Below, piece after piece: positions 42,540-50,127 of a DNA stretch of 64,000 nt (position 1 is the stretch's first letter; every line of letters starts with the position of its first letter). The notes under the pieces are model-generated. The model saw only the letters and a list, made by a program, of their open reading frames with translations. It was not told the DNA's origin and did not search any database. The DNA comes from Chthonomonas calidirosea (GTDB lineage: Bacteria > Armatimonadota > Fimbriimonadia > Fimbriimonadales > Fimbriimonadaceae), in the NCBI GenBank assembly GCA_945882415.1, contig CAMCWC010000002.1, positions 124,001 to 188,000 on the forward strand. Direction: 5' to 3'. Position numbers and translations under genes: made by a program.

Positions 42540-43427
42540 ATGTACCTTCAAATTCGGCACCAAACGGAGTATCGCTACTCCGGAGTGTGCAGCGAGAGCC
42601 ATAACGAAATTCGAGTGCAACCGTTCGACAATGAGTTTCAACGGCTTCTTGAGTTTAAACTCCAAACCTCACCGGCCGTACGCATCTATCATCACCAGGA
42701 AATTGGCGGCACGGTTCACCACTTCAGCATTCGGGCGTGGCACGAGCGGCTCGTCATCGAAGCCAGCGCGACTGTCGAAACCCTCGCGTTCAATCCATTT
42801 TCGCGGGTCAATCTGGTTAACCTTGATTTCGACTTCTACAAGACTGACTTCGTAAAACAAAACTACGCCGAGTTCCTTGTTCCGTCCCTCTACGTTCCAC
42901 ACTTGCCCGAAGCGCATCAACTCGCCGTGCCGTTTCTAGACCCTAGTAAGCCAACGGCCGTTGGCCTGCTGGACCTCAATCGACATTTCCACGAGTGGCT
43001 CTCATACGACACGGACGCGACTCACGTGCAGTCCACCTTGCCCGAGGTGCTCCACAAGCGGGCGGGCGTTTGCCAGGACTTTGCCCACCTTATGCTTGCG
43101 GCTTGTCGGAGCCACGGAATCCCCGCGCGCTACGTCAGCGGATACTTGTACATCGGTAAGGATTCCAGCATGCGTGGAGAGCAAGCCACGCACGCGTGGA
43201 TTGAATGCCTAATGCCAGATGGAAAGTGGGTTGGCTTTGACCCTACGAACAATCTGCTCGTGAACAATCAGTACGTGAAAATTCACTGGGGCCTCGACTA
43301 CGGCGATGTATCACCCACGAAGGGCGTTTACATCGGTCCGAAAACCGAGAGCCTCTCGATCCATGTTGGAATCAAAGAACTCGTGCCGTCAGAAGTCTCG
43401 GTTCTAAACTACACGCCTATCGCTTGA
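42540..43427 (+). CDS. transglutaminase-like protein of the ATP-grasp/alpha-E cluster
   Basis: A 295-aa protein. The N-terminus MYLQIRHQTEYRYSGVCSESHNEIRV is the beta domain typical of bacterial transglutaminase-like proteins, followed by the core with Cys in RAGVCQDFAHLMLAACRSHGIPARYVSGYL, His in THAWIECLMPDGKWVGFDPTNN and the Asp therein. All three catalytic residues are present. No signal peptide, so it acts in the cytosol. Completes the conserved three-gene cluster; 3' end overlaps bioY by 11 nt. Confidence 0.9.
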   Translation: MYLQIRHQTEYRYSGVCSESHNEIRVQPFDNEFQRLLEFKLQTSPAVRIYHHQEIGGTVHHFSIRAWHERLVIEASATVETLAFNPFSRVNLVNLDFDFYKTDFVKQNYAEFLVPSLYVPHLPEAHQLAVPFLDPSKPTAVGLLDLNRHFHEWLSYDTDATHVQSTLPEVLHKRAGVCQDFAHLMLAACRSHGIPARYVSGYLYIGKDSSMRGEQATHAWIECLMPDGKWVGFDPTNNLLVNNQYVKIHWGLDYGDVSPTKGVYIGPKTESLSIHVGIKELVPSEVSVLNYTPIA

Positions 43428-43977
43428 CGAGTTTCCAAGCCGCCGGCAACATGCCCCAAGCGATCACGGACTTCGCAAATGCGCCGGAAATAAAGGGCGC
43501 GACGCCAAGGTTCCAAGCCTGGCCGGAAGGAATAAAGAAGCTCAGCCAAGTGGCACCCACGGCGAGAATCACGACGTTGGAAATCACCAATCCGATTCCA
43601 AGTCCCCAGACATTCTTGGTCCAACCACGCTCGGTTGCCCAGCCAAGAAGCCAAGCTGCCATTACGAAAGCCACGAGGTATCCACCCGTTGGCCCCATCA
43701 ACTTTGCCGGTCCACCCGAGAACTCTGCAAAGATCGGTAATCCAGCCGCCCCGGCAAGCACGTATGAAACCTGAGTCGCTGCCGCCAAACGTGCTCCATA
43801 AGTGAGACCGCAGACCGTAACCGCGAGCGTTTGCAGCGTAAATGGCACCGGCTGCCACGGCAACGAACATTGCGCTGCGAGTGCGGTGAACAGCACGCCA
43901 AAGATCACTAACCCGATGTCTCGAACCAAAGTCCGGTTCGGCAAGACGTGTGACACCAAGGTCGCCTCTGAGTTCAT
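43417..43977 (-). CDS. bioY: biotin transporter S component BioY
   Basis: A 186-aa membrane protein with about six helices. The motif LPWQPVPFTLQTLAVTVCGLTYGARLAAATQVSYVLAGAAGLPIFAEFSGG and PTGGYLVAFVMAAWLLGWATERGW are diagnostic for BioY, the biotin-binding subunit of an ECF transporter. The energising EcfA/EcfT genes are not in the window. TACAAA lies 8 nt before the ATG on the minus strand. No BirA operator was identified. Confidence 0.95.
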   Translation of the reverse strand: MNSEATLVSHVLPNRTLVRDIGLVIFGVLFTALAAQCSLPWQPVPFTLQTLAVTVCGLTYGARLAAATQVSYVLAGAAGLPIFAEFSGGPAKLMGPTGGYLVAFVMAAWLLGWATERGWTKNVWGLGIGLVISNVVILAVGATWLSFFIPSGQAWNLGVAPFISGAFAKSVIAWGMLPAAWKLVKR

Positions 43978-44022
43978 ATCAAGAGTTTGTACCCGTATGC
44001 AGGGTTGGGTAACTTCCCAGAC

Positions 44023-45075
44023 ATGCCTTCGGTTTCGTTTTCCGTGCTATCCCTACAGAAGTTGTATCCATTGGCGATCAGCCGCGGAGTGATGACATCG
44101 TCGGACAACCTCTTTGTCACGGTTCGAGATGGCCATCTGGAAGGCATTGGCGAACTTTCTCCCGCAACTGGGTCGGCCTGGACCGCCGTCTCCGGCCAAG
44201 CTCAACTGACGGCCTTCGTTGATCGCTGGAGTGCGGACCCAGATTTTCTTTCGCCCCACGTGACGTACCAGCGCATGTTAGGGGCCAATATCGATCCTCC
44301 GGCCATTGCCGCCTTAGATGTTGCGCTTTGGGATCTCCTGGCAAAGCGAGCGGGACTGCCCTTGTACCGCCTTCTGGGCTTGCCATTGCCGACCGTGCCG
44401 ACCAGCGTCACGATCGGCATCAATCCACCCGAAGTCACTCGCGAAAGGGTGCCAGACATTCTTCGCCGAACCGGCGCGAAGTGCCTAAAGATCAAGCTCG
44501 GTTCGCCGGATGGGCGCGAACACGACCGCGCCCATTTCCTCGCCGCTGCTGAAGTGGCAGCACCCTTCAACGCCGCCCTCCGGGTTGACGCTAACGGCGG
44601 CTGGACGGTGGATGAAACCAATGAGATGATTCCTTGGCTTGCGGATCGCGGTGTGGAATATGTCGAGCAGCCTTTGCCGAAGGGAGCGGAAGCAGACCTT
44701 CCACGCGTGTTTGAGAACCGCAAACTGCCCATCTTCGTGGATGAAAGTTGCCGCACCAGCCACGACATTCCGAGCTTCGTCAAATACACCGACGGCGTAA
44801 ACCTGAAGCTCATGAAATGCGGCGGAATAACGGAAGCCTTGCGAATCGTGGGGACGGCTCGCGCTCATGGCCTACAAACGATGATCGGCTGCATGAGTGA
44901 GGCATCCATTGCGATTGCCGCCGGAGCCGCGATCGGGGCGCTCTTCGACTACATCGATTTGGACAGCCACTTGAATCTGAATCCAGACCCCGCATCTGGT
45001 GCTCCGATCATCGATGGCGTTGTCATTCCAACCGAGGCACCAGGTCATGGAGCTCAACTCAATGCTTCCAACTAA
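44023..45075 (+). CDS. enolase-superfamily dipeptide epimerase/DgcA-like racemase
   Basis: A 350-aa enzyme of the mandelate racemase/muconate lactonizing group. Catalytic features: KxK (CLKIKLG), metal ligands D (LRVDANGG), E (VEQPLP), D (IFVDESC), and the second-base Lys in NLKLMKCGG. This pattern fits L-Ala-D/L-Glu epimerases. The overlapping downstream gene is DUF1611 (DgcN type), and in that published pathway the enolase partner (DgcA) racemises N-acetyl-D-glutamate. So either peptide epimerase or DgcA. The ATG at 44023 (MPSVSFSVLSLQKLY) is preferred to the TTG at 43987. Confidence 0.85.
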   Translation: MPSVSFSVLSLQKLYPLAISRGVMTSSDNLFVTVRDGHLEGIGELSPATGSAWTAVSGQAQLTAFVDRWSADPDFLSPHVTYQRMLGANIDPPAIAALDVALWDLLAKRAGLPLYRLLGLPLPTVPTSVTIGINPPEVTRERVPDILRRTGAKCLKIKLGSPDGREHDRAHFLAAAEVAAPFNAALRVDANGGWTVDETNEMIPWLADRGVEYVEQPLPKGAEADLPRVFENRKLPIFVDESCRTSHDIPSFVKYTDGVNLKLMKCGGITEALRIVGTARAHGLQTMIGCMSEASIAIAAGAAIGALFDYIDLDSHLNLNPDPASGAPIIDGVVIPTEAPGHGAQLNASN

Positions 45076-46117
45076 CGCCAACCTCGCGCTATACATGGAG
45101 CAGAGCCTCACCATTCCCGCCGGGAAGATGGGGCACGGCGTTCTTCGGTACTCGCCAAACGAGATCAGCGCCGTGATTGACTCCGAATTCGCCGGAAGAT
45201 CAACCGGCGAGTTCGGTTTCCCGCGAGATGTTCCGATTGTCGCATCCGTTGAGGATGCCGCCGCCCTCGGTGCAAATGTCTTCGTTCTTGGGATTGCACC
45301 TTCTGGAGGCGCAATTCCTGCCGAATGGTTTACGGTCATCGATCGGGCAGTTGAACTCAAAATGTCGCTGGTGAACGGACTTCACGACCGTCTAGGCGCA
45401 CGCTATACCGACCTCCCACGCCTTGAAGATGCCAAGGGCCGTGCCCAGTGGGTTTGGGATATCCGAGTTGAGCCAAGTGGATTAGTGAACGGCACTGGGC
45501 TCGCCGCAAAGTTTGAGAATCGCCGTGTTTTGATCATCGGAACCGATATGGCGGTGGGCAAAATGACCGCCGGTCTAGAGATCAATCGCCTTGCGCTTGA
45601 GCGAGGCATCAAATCCGCGTTCGTCGCTACTGGCCAGATCGGAATCACGATCACCGGTGGCGGAGTTCCGCTCGATTGCGTCCGCGTGGACTTTGCGAGT
45701 GGCTCCATTGAGCGAGAAGTAGTCGCCGCTAGTTCAGCTGGCGCGGACTTGGTGATCATCGAGGGCCAAGGCTCCCTGGCACATCCGAGCAGCACGGCCA
45801 ACCTTCCACTTTTGCGGGGCTCTTGCCCAACGCATCTGCTGCTTTGCGTTCGAGCCAAGCAAGAGCACTTGAAGATGCTTGAGCACATCAAGGTTCCGGA
45901 CCTGCGTGAGTTCATCACGTTGTATGAGGACCTTGCGGAGGCTGCTGGAACCTACCTACGCCCGAAAACGATGGCGGTCGCCGTGAACACGGCTCATCTT
46001 CCAGAAGCGGAAGCCATTCCGGCGATTGAGGAGATTGAGGATCGGCTGCAGTTGCCTGCCGCCGATCCAGTTCGTCAGGGTCCAGCGCGATTGCTGGATG
46101 CCCTCGTCAGCCCATAG
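45062..46117 (+). CDS. DUF1611 protein, DgcN-like
   Basis: A 351-aa protein. The start MLPTNANLALYMEQSLTIPAGKMGHGVLRYSPNEISAVIDSEFAG is typical of DUF1611; the C-terminal half has the P-loop-like RRVLIIGTDMAVGKMTAGLEI, and VIIEGQGSLAHPSSTANLPLLRG. The DgcN member of this family is a D-glutamate N-acetyltransferase acting with DgcA. GGAG ends 9 nt before ATG 45062; an alternative ATG lies at 45047. The 14-nt overlap with the upstream epimerase gene indicates translational coupling. Confidence 0.83.
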   Translation: MLPTNANLALYMEQSLTIPAGKMGHGVLRYSPNEISAVIDSEFAGRSTGEFGFPRDVPIVASVEDAAALGANVFVLGIAPSGGAIPAEWFTVIDRAVELKMSLVNGLHDRLGARYTDLPRLEDAKGRAQWVWDIRVEPSGLVNGTGLAAKFENRRVLIIGTDMAVGKMTAGLEINRLALERGIKSAFVATGQIGITITGGGVPLDCVRVDFASGSIEREVVAASSAGADLVIIEGQGSLAHPSSTANLPLLRGSCPTHLLLCVRAKQEHLKMLEHIKVPDLREFITLYEDLAEAAGTYLRPKTMAVAVNTAHLPEAEAIPAIEEIEDRLQLPAADPVRQGPARLLDALVSP

Positions 46118-47339
46118 GAGCAACGTTCCACAGGGCTGCCATCGGCAAGCCGATGATGTGCTTGTTAATGCGAACCGTCCGAGTGCCATCGTACAAAATG
46201 ACCCCGCGATGGAATCGGTCGGGATCGAGCGACTGGAGGTACTCCAGCCCGTGCGAGTCACTCGGACTTAGGCTTCGAGACGACTTGACTTCGATTCCAA
46301 CAATCTTTCGATCACCGACTTCCAGAACAAAGTCGACCTCTTTCTGACGCACCGTTCGCAGGTGGTGCAGCCATGGACGAACATCAGAGTACGTCTGTAG
46401 CCGAGCAAGCTCATTCGCCACAAAGCCCTCCAAAATCGGCCCAAGCCGCAGTCGATCCTGCTTCAGATGACTCGCCTCGATGTGCAGGAGGTGACTCGTC
46501 AGCAACGAATCACACAGGTACACCTTCGGTGACTTGACGAACCTCGTGCCGATGTTGCCGGACCACGCAGGTACCTGCTGGACCAAGAACATCTTCGCCA
46601 TGAGATCGATGTAGCGTCGAACCGTGGTGGACGGAATCCCGGTGTCTCGCGAAAGACTGTCGATGTTCAACGTGCCGCCGTTTCTTGCGGCCAGCAGGCG
46701 AAAAATCTGAGGAAACTGACGCGCCCCTTCGATATTTGCCAAGTCGCGAACGTCACGATCAAGCAGCGTTCTAATGTACGAATCTGCCCAGTCCCTACGC
46801 CGATCTGCCCTTCGAGCGAGGGCAGGCTGCGGAAATCCGCCCCGGACAACGCGGTCGATGAGATCGTCCTCCTCCGGCCAGGTCCCGGCCTGAATCGGAT
46901 CATCCGAAAAGATGCGGTCGATGAAGTTTCCATCATAACCGTCAATTTCAGCCTGAGTAAGTGGAAGAAGATCGAGCACCTCCATCCTGCCTGCAAGACT
47001 TTCCGAGACCTTCGGTAGCGTCAGTACGTTCGCCGAGCCGGTGAGGAGGTAGCGACCCGCTGTCCGGTTTCGATCAACCCGAAGTTTGATCGGAAGCAAC
47101 ATCTTCGGCGCGCGCTGCACTTCGTCGATGGTCACCGCCCCCGGAAAGCTATCCAAGAAATCGCCGGCGTTCGTGGTGATCTGCTCAAGAATGACCGGAT
47201 CGTCAAGCGTGACGTACTCGCGGTCGGTCAGCTCCTCGACCAGCGTGCTCTTGCCCGCCTGTCGGGGACCAACGATCATCGCTACCGGATTGTCCGAGAG
47301 CGCATCACGCAGCTTCTTGATAAGTCTTCGCCTGACCAC
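46107..47339 (-). CDS. ATPase with DUF4143 domain (AAA_14 type)
   Basis: A 410-aa protein. N-terminal P-loop IVGPRQAGKSTLVEEL, Walker B AVTIDEVQRAPKML, sensor YLLTGSANVL; then a winged-helix-like region (LSRDTGIPSTTVRRYIDLMAKMFLVQQVPAW) and the C-terminal DUF4143 nuclease-like domain (LHHLRTVRQKEVDFVLEVGDRKIVGIEVKSS, with E...D...ExK). The family is widespread, its function poorly known; it is often horizontally transferred. GTG start 47339, preceded at 6 nt by TAAATT. Its promoter region is covered by a 22-bp-period repeat array. The 3' end overlaps the DUF1611 gene by 11 nt. Confidence 0.9.
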   Translation of the reverse strand: MVRRRLIKKLRDALSDNPVAMIVGPRQAGKSTLVEELTDREYVTLDDPVILEQITTNAGDFLDSFPGAVTIDEVQRAPKMLLPIKLRVDRNRTAGRYLLTGSANVLTLPKVSESLAGRMEVLDLLPLTQAEIDGYDGNFIDRIFSDDPIQAGTWPEEDDLIDRVVRGGFPQPALARRADRRRDWADSYIRTLLDRDVRDLANIEGARQFPQIFRLLAARNGGTLNIDSLSRDTGIPSTTVRRYIDLMAKMFLVQQVPAWSGNIGTRFVKSPKVYLCDSLLTSHLLHIEASHLKQDRLRLGPILEGFVANELARLQTYSDVRPWLHHLRTVRQKEVDFVLEVGDRKIVGIEVKSSRSLSPSDSHGLEYLQSLDPDRFHRGVILYDGTRTVRINKHIIGLPMAALWNVAPMG

Positions 47340-47345
47340 AAGAAT

Positions 47346-47351
47346 AATTTA
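47346..47351 (-). promoter_or_regulatory. -10-like box TAAATT before the DUF4143 ATPase gene
   Basis: On the minus strand TAAATT is followed by 6 nt and the GTG at 47339. The first repeat unit of the adjacent array (from 47369) occupies the expected -35 position, so array binding would block or activate this promoter. Confidence 0.45.
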
Positions 47352-47368
47352 CCTGACAGCCTGCACAA

Positions 47369-47522
47369 TTCCACCATCAAGTGGCGGATTTTACACCACT
47401 AGATGGAGGATTTTACGCCAATTGCAGACGATGGACATCACAACTCGTGGCGCAGAATTCGCCGATCCACGAAGGATAATCCTCCCCTTGGTGGCGGATT
47501 ATCCACCATCAAGTGGAGGATT
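47369..47522. repeat. 22-bp-period operator-like repeat array (seven units)
   Basis: Seven consecutive 22-bp rows start at 47369, 47391, 47413, 47435, 47457, 47479 and 47501. Rows 1, 2, 6 and 7 fit the pattern TTCCACC(N5)GTGG(C/A)GGATT; rows 3-5 are degenerate but keep phase. In row 7 ATCCACCA and TGGAGGAT are near-perfect inverted arms around a 5-nt loop. 22 bp is two helical turns, so bound proteins would line up on one face of the DNA. The array lies directly upstream of the ATPase -10 box. No unique spacers, so it is not a CRISPR. Confidence 0.75.
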
Positions 47523-47537
47523 GTGACAAATTTTATC

Positions 47538-47557
47538 AGAAATCAAATTCGATTTCT
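47538..47557 (-). terminator. weak hairpin after the NlpC/P60 gene
   Basis: AGAAATC pairs with GATTTCT (7 bp, 6-nt loop), 17 nt past the stop at 47575. On the minus strand it is followed only by GATAAAATTTG, so it would be a poor terminator. Confidence 0.3.
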
Positions 47558-47574
47558 AAGAAGGAACTGAAAAG

Positions 47575-48276
47575 TCAGCGACGAGCGGCTACGAGAATTT
47601 TCCGCCAGCGCTCAGACAAAAAGTCGGTCGAAACGCCTTTCTTGCCGCTCGAGCTATGAACAAAGTAGCCATTGCCCAGATAGATACCGGTATGACCAAT
47701 CTTCCAGCGTCGGTTCTCCCAGAAGTACAACCTATCGCCCTTCTGCAAATCCTCTAAACGCTCGATTGGTTGCCCCACCATGGCTTGCTCAGAGGCCGTT
47801 CGAGGGAGCTTTAAACCGATCTCGCCGTAAAGTTTCTGAACGAAGGCGCTGCAGTCGATTCCATTCTGGATATCGTTTCCACCCCACTTGTACGGCGTGC
47901 CGATGAAATTCAACGACCATTGCGCCACCGCGCCACGAGAGGTGGTGCTTGCCAAAGGCAACCCTTTGGATCGCGTATTCGACGCGCGAGACACCGTGAC
48001 TTCATACGGGAGTACGGCAACTTTTGCGGATGGAACGTAGCCTTGGGTGCCGTTTGACATCAAGACTTTTAACCATTTCGGGTTGCTGTACCAATTGACG
48101 CAGATGTACTCAAACGCCTTGGCGGTGTAATAGGCGCGACTCTGGCTGTTGGGTGCGCGATAGATTTTGGTCGTTTCGACGGTTTGGCCATACCGGCCGA
48201 GGACCGACTTGGTGTCAGCCGCAAGTACGCCTTGAGCAATCGCTAAGGCGGTTACGGTTAACACCAACGTTTTCAT
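47575..48276 (-). CDS. secreted NlpC/P60 cell-wall peptidase
   Basis: A 233-aa exported protein (signal MKTLVLTVTALAIAQGVLAADTKS). SH3-like region about residues 30-100 (KAFEYICVNWYSNPKWLKVLMSNGTQGYVPSAKV), then the NlpC/P60 domain with Cys in NGIDCSAFVQKLYGEIGLKLPRTASEQ and His in IGHTGIYLGNGYFVHSS. It probably cleaves peptidoglycan stem peptides. Its ATG overlaps the purQ stop by 4 nt (ATGA). Confidence 0.92.
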   Translation of the reverse strand: MKTLVLTVTALAIAQGVLAADTKSVLGRYGQTVETTKIYRAPNSQSRAYYTAKAFEYICVNWYSNPKWLKVLMSNGTQGYVPSAKVAVLPYEVTVSRASNTRSKGLPLASTTSRGAVAQWSLNFIGTPYKWGGNDIQNGIDCSAFVQKLYGEIGLKLPRTASEQAMVGQPIERLEDLQKGDRLYFWENRRWKIGHTGIYLGNGYFVHSSSGKKGVSTDFLSERWRKILVAARR

Positions 48277-48959
48277 TTCGCCATCACCAACTGAAAGCCC
48301 TTCAAAATCCCAATACCGTCCGTTCCACCCAAGATCGATCGCGTTGCTCGTTCTGGGTGTGGCATTAGGCCAAGAACGTTCCCAGCCTCATTCAATACGC
48401 CCGCAATTCCGTCAACGCTCCCGTTCGGGTTTGAGTCCTCATCAGAGGCTCCAGAAGCATTGACGTATCGAAACGCGATTTGTGCACGATCTTCCATGCG
48501 TTTCAGATCATCGGGCTCGACAACGTAGCGACCTTCCCCGTGAGCGATTGGGATTCGAACGATGTCGGCGGCTTCCGCGGTCCACACAGACCGGCGGGTT
48601 TCGGTCTTTAAAAAGACATCGCAACATACAAACTTCTGCTGCTCATTTAGCAGCAATGCTCCCGGAAGCAGACCTGCCTCACAAAGAATCTGGAAGCCGT
48701 TGCAGGCGCCCAGCACGGGTCCGCCTTCTGCCGCAAAGCGAACAACTTCTTGCATCACATTCGAGCGCGAGGCCATCGCGCCACATCGAAGATAGTCGCC
48801 GTAGCTGAAGCCGCCCGGAACAAATACTCCGTCGAACCCCTTAATAGAAGTCTCTTCGTGCCAAACGTACGCGGCATCAATTCCCATGTCTGCGGTCAGG
48901 GCGAAAAACGCGTCCTGATCGCAATTTGAACCGGGGAATCGGAGAACCGCGACTTTCAA
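48273..48959 (-). CDS. purQ: phosphoribosylformylglycinamidine synthase subunit PurQ
   Basis: A 228-aa glutamine amidotransferase providing ammonia to PurL in purine synthesis. The N-terminus MKVAVLRFPGSNCDQD, the nucleophile Cys in GACNGFQILCEAGLLPG, and the C-terminal LMPHPERAT (His, Glu) form the triad. Start is TTG at 48959, with AAGGAG 11 nt before it inside purS. PurL is not in the window. Confidence 0.95.
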   Translation of the reverse strand: MKVAVLRFPGSNCDQDAFFALTADMGIDAAYVWHEETSIKGFDGVFVPGGFSYGDYLRCGAMASRSNVMQEVVRFAAEGGPVLGACNGFQILCEAGLLPGALLLNEQQKFVCCDVFLKTETRRSVWTAEAADIVRIPIAHGEGRYVVEPDDLKRMEDRAQIAFRYVNASGASDEDSNPNGSVDGIAGVLNEAGNVLGLMPHPERATRSILGGTDGIGILKGFQLVMAK

Positions 48960-48961
48960 GG

Positions 48962-49195
48962 TCAGACAATCTCCTTGATTTCGAACCGCTCAATGACTGG
49001 GTTTGCCAAGAGCTTCTCGCACATTTCCTTGACGCGAGCTTCCGAGTACTCAGCAAGTTCGATCTCGATCAGCTTGCCCACTCGCACTTCGCTCACTTCG
49101 GTGAAACCAAGATTTTGGAGCGAGCCGGCCACGGTTCTCCCTGCGGAGTCAAGCAATGAGGGCTTTAGCGTAACGAGAATTTGAGCGCGGGCCAC
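48962..49195 (-). CDS. purS: phosphoribosylformylglycinamidine synthase subunit PurS
   Basis: A 77-aa subunit that bridges PurQ and PurL. ARAQILVTLKPSLLDSAGRTVAGSLQNLGF...EVRVGKLIEIEL is diagnostic. GTG at 49195 (VARAQIL) gives the family's normal length and start; a GTG 9 codons upstream (49222) is possible but would lengthen it. Two nt before purQ. A TATAGT box at 49199-49204 on the plus strand lies between purS and hisG and could serve hisG. Confidence 0.88.
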   Translation of the reverse strand: MARAQILVTLKPSLLDSAGRTVAGSLQNLGFTEVSEVRVGKLIEIELAEYSEARVKEMCEKLLANPVIERFEIKEIV

Positions 49196-49240
49196 ATCTA
49201 TAGTTTGGCTTATTCTGGCCACACCGGTAGACTTCCGCCA

Positions 49241-50110
49241 ATGAAACTGAAGCTAGGATTACCGAAAGGCAGCTTACAAGAGGCCACATTTGCGCTTTTT
49301 GCTCGTGCCGGCTATTCGATCAAGGTCGACGGACGATCCTATCAACCTATCGTTGACGACGAAACGCTGGAGCCAGTCCTCCTCCGTCCGCAAGAGATTC
49401 CGCTCTACGTTGCCGACGGCGTGATTGATGCTGGCCTTACAGGTAAGGACTGGATTGAGGACACGGGCGCGGACCTCCAAGAGATCTGCGAACTGCGTTA
49501 CAGCAAGCTCACGAACAATCCAATTCGCATTGTTCTCGCCGTTCACCAGGACAGCGACATCCACTCTGCTGCAGACCTCGCCGGAAAGCGATTGGCCAGC
49601 GAGTACGTTCGTCTCACGCAGCGATACCTCGACAAGCACGGTGTCCAAGCCGAAGTCGAATTTAGCTGGGGGGCCGATGAAGTAAAGGTACCGACGCTCG
49701 TTGACGCGATCGTCGTAAACACCGAAACCGGAAACTCCCTGCGAGCCCACAACCTCCGGATCGTGGACACGCTGCTGACTTCCACCACTCGCTTTGTGGC
49801 TTCTAACCAAGCTTGGGCCGATCCTTGGAAACGAGAACGGATCGAGTCGCTCCAGATTCTGCTCACCGGCGCAATGAACGCTTCGAAGCTGGTGGGACTG
49901 AAAATGAACTTGCCAAAAGCGAGCCAATCTGAAATCCTATCGATTCTCCCGGCGTTGAACACTCCAACGCTATCCACCCTGTCCGATGAGAATTGGGTGG
50001 CGGCCGAGGTCATTCTCAGCGAAAAGGAAGTGCGAGACCTGATCCCGGCTCTAAAGCGCGCCGGCGCAACCGGATTGGTGGAGTACCCACTAAATAAGGT
50101 CATCTATTAG
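49241..50110 (+). CDS. hisG: ATP phosphoribosyltransferase, long form
   Basis: A 289-aa enzyme making PR-ATP, the first step of histidine synthesis. N-terminus MKLKLGLPKGSLQEATFALFARAGY, then DAGLTGKDWIEDTGAD, VNTETGNSLRAHNLRIVDTLLTSTTRFVASN. The extra C-terminal ~75 residues (VGLKMNLPKASQSEILSILPALNTPTLSTL...) are the ACT-like regulatory domain of long-form HisG. ATG at 49241 fits the conserved start better than upstream codons. No other his genes are close by. Confidence 0.95.
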   Translation: MKLKLGLPKGSLQEATFALFARAGYSIKVDGRSYQPIVDDETLEPVLLRPQEIPLYVADGVIDAGLTGKDWIEDTGADLQEICELRYSKLTNNPIRIVLAVHQDSDIHSAADLAGKRLASEYVRLTQRYLDKHGVQAEVEFSWGADEVKVPTLVDAIVVNTETGNSLRAHNLRIVDTLLTSTTRFVASNQAWADPWKRERIESLQILLTGAMNASKLVGLKMNLPKASQSEILSILPALNTPTLSTLSDENWVAAEVILSEKEVRDLIPALKRAGATGLVEYPLNKVIY

Positions 50111-50127
50111 GTCACACTAAACACTAG

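Noticed and set aside
47369-47522. 22-bp-period array taken as CRISPR
   Set aside because: Units are head to tail with no unique spacers, each has internal dyads, and no cas genes are nearby.
47086-47526. 146-aa plus-strand ORF crossing the ATPase start and the array
   Set aside because: It is antisense to the ATPase N-terminus and translates the repeat units (PPSSGG); no independent signals.
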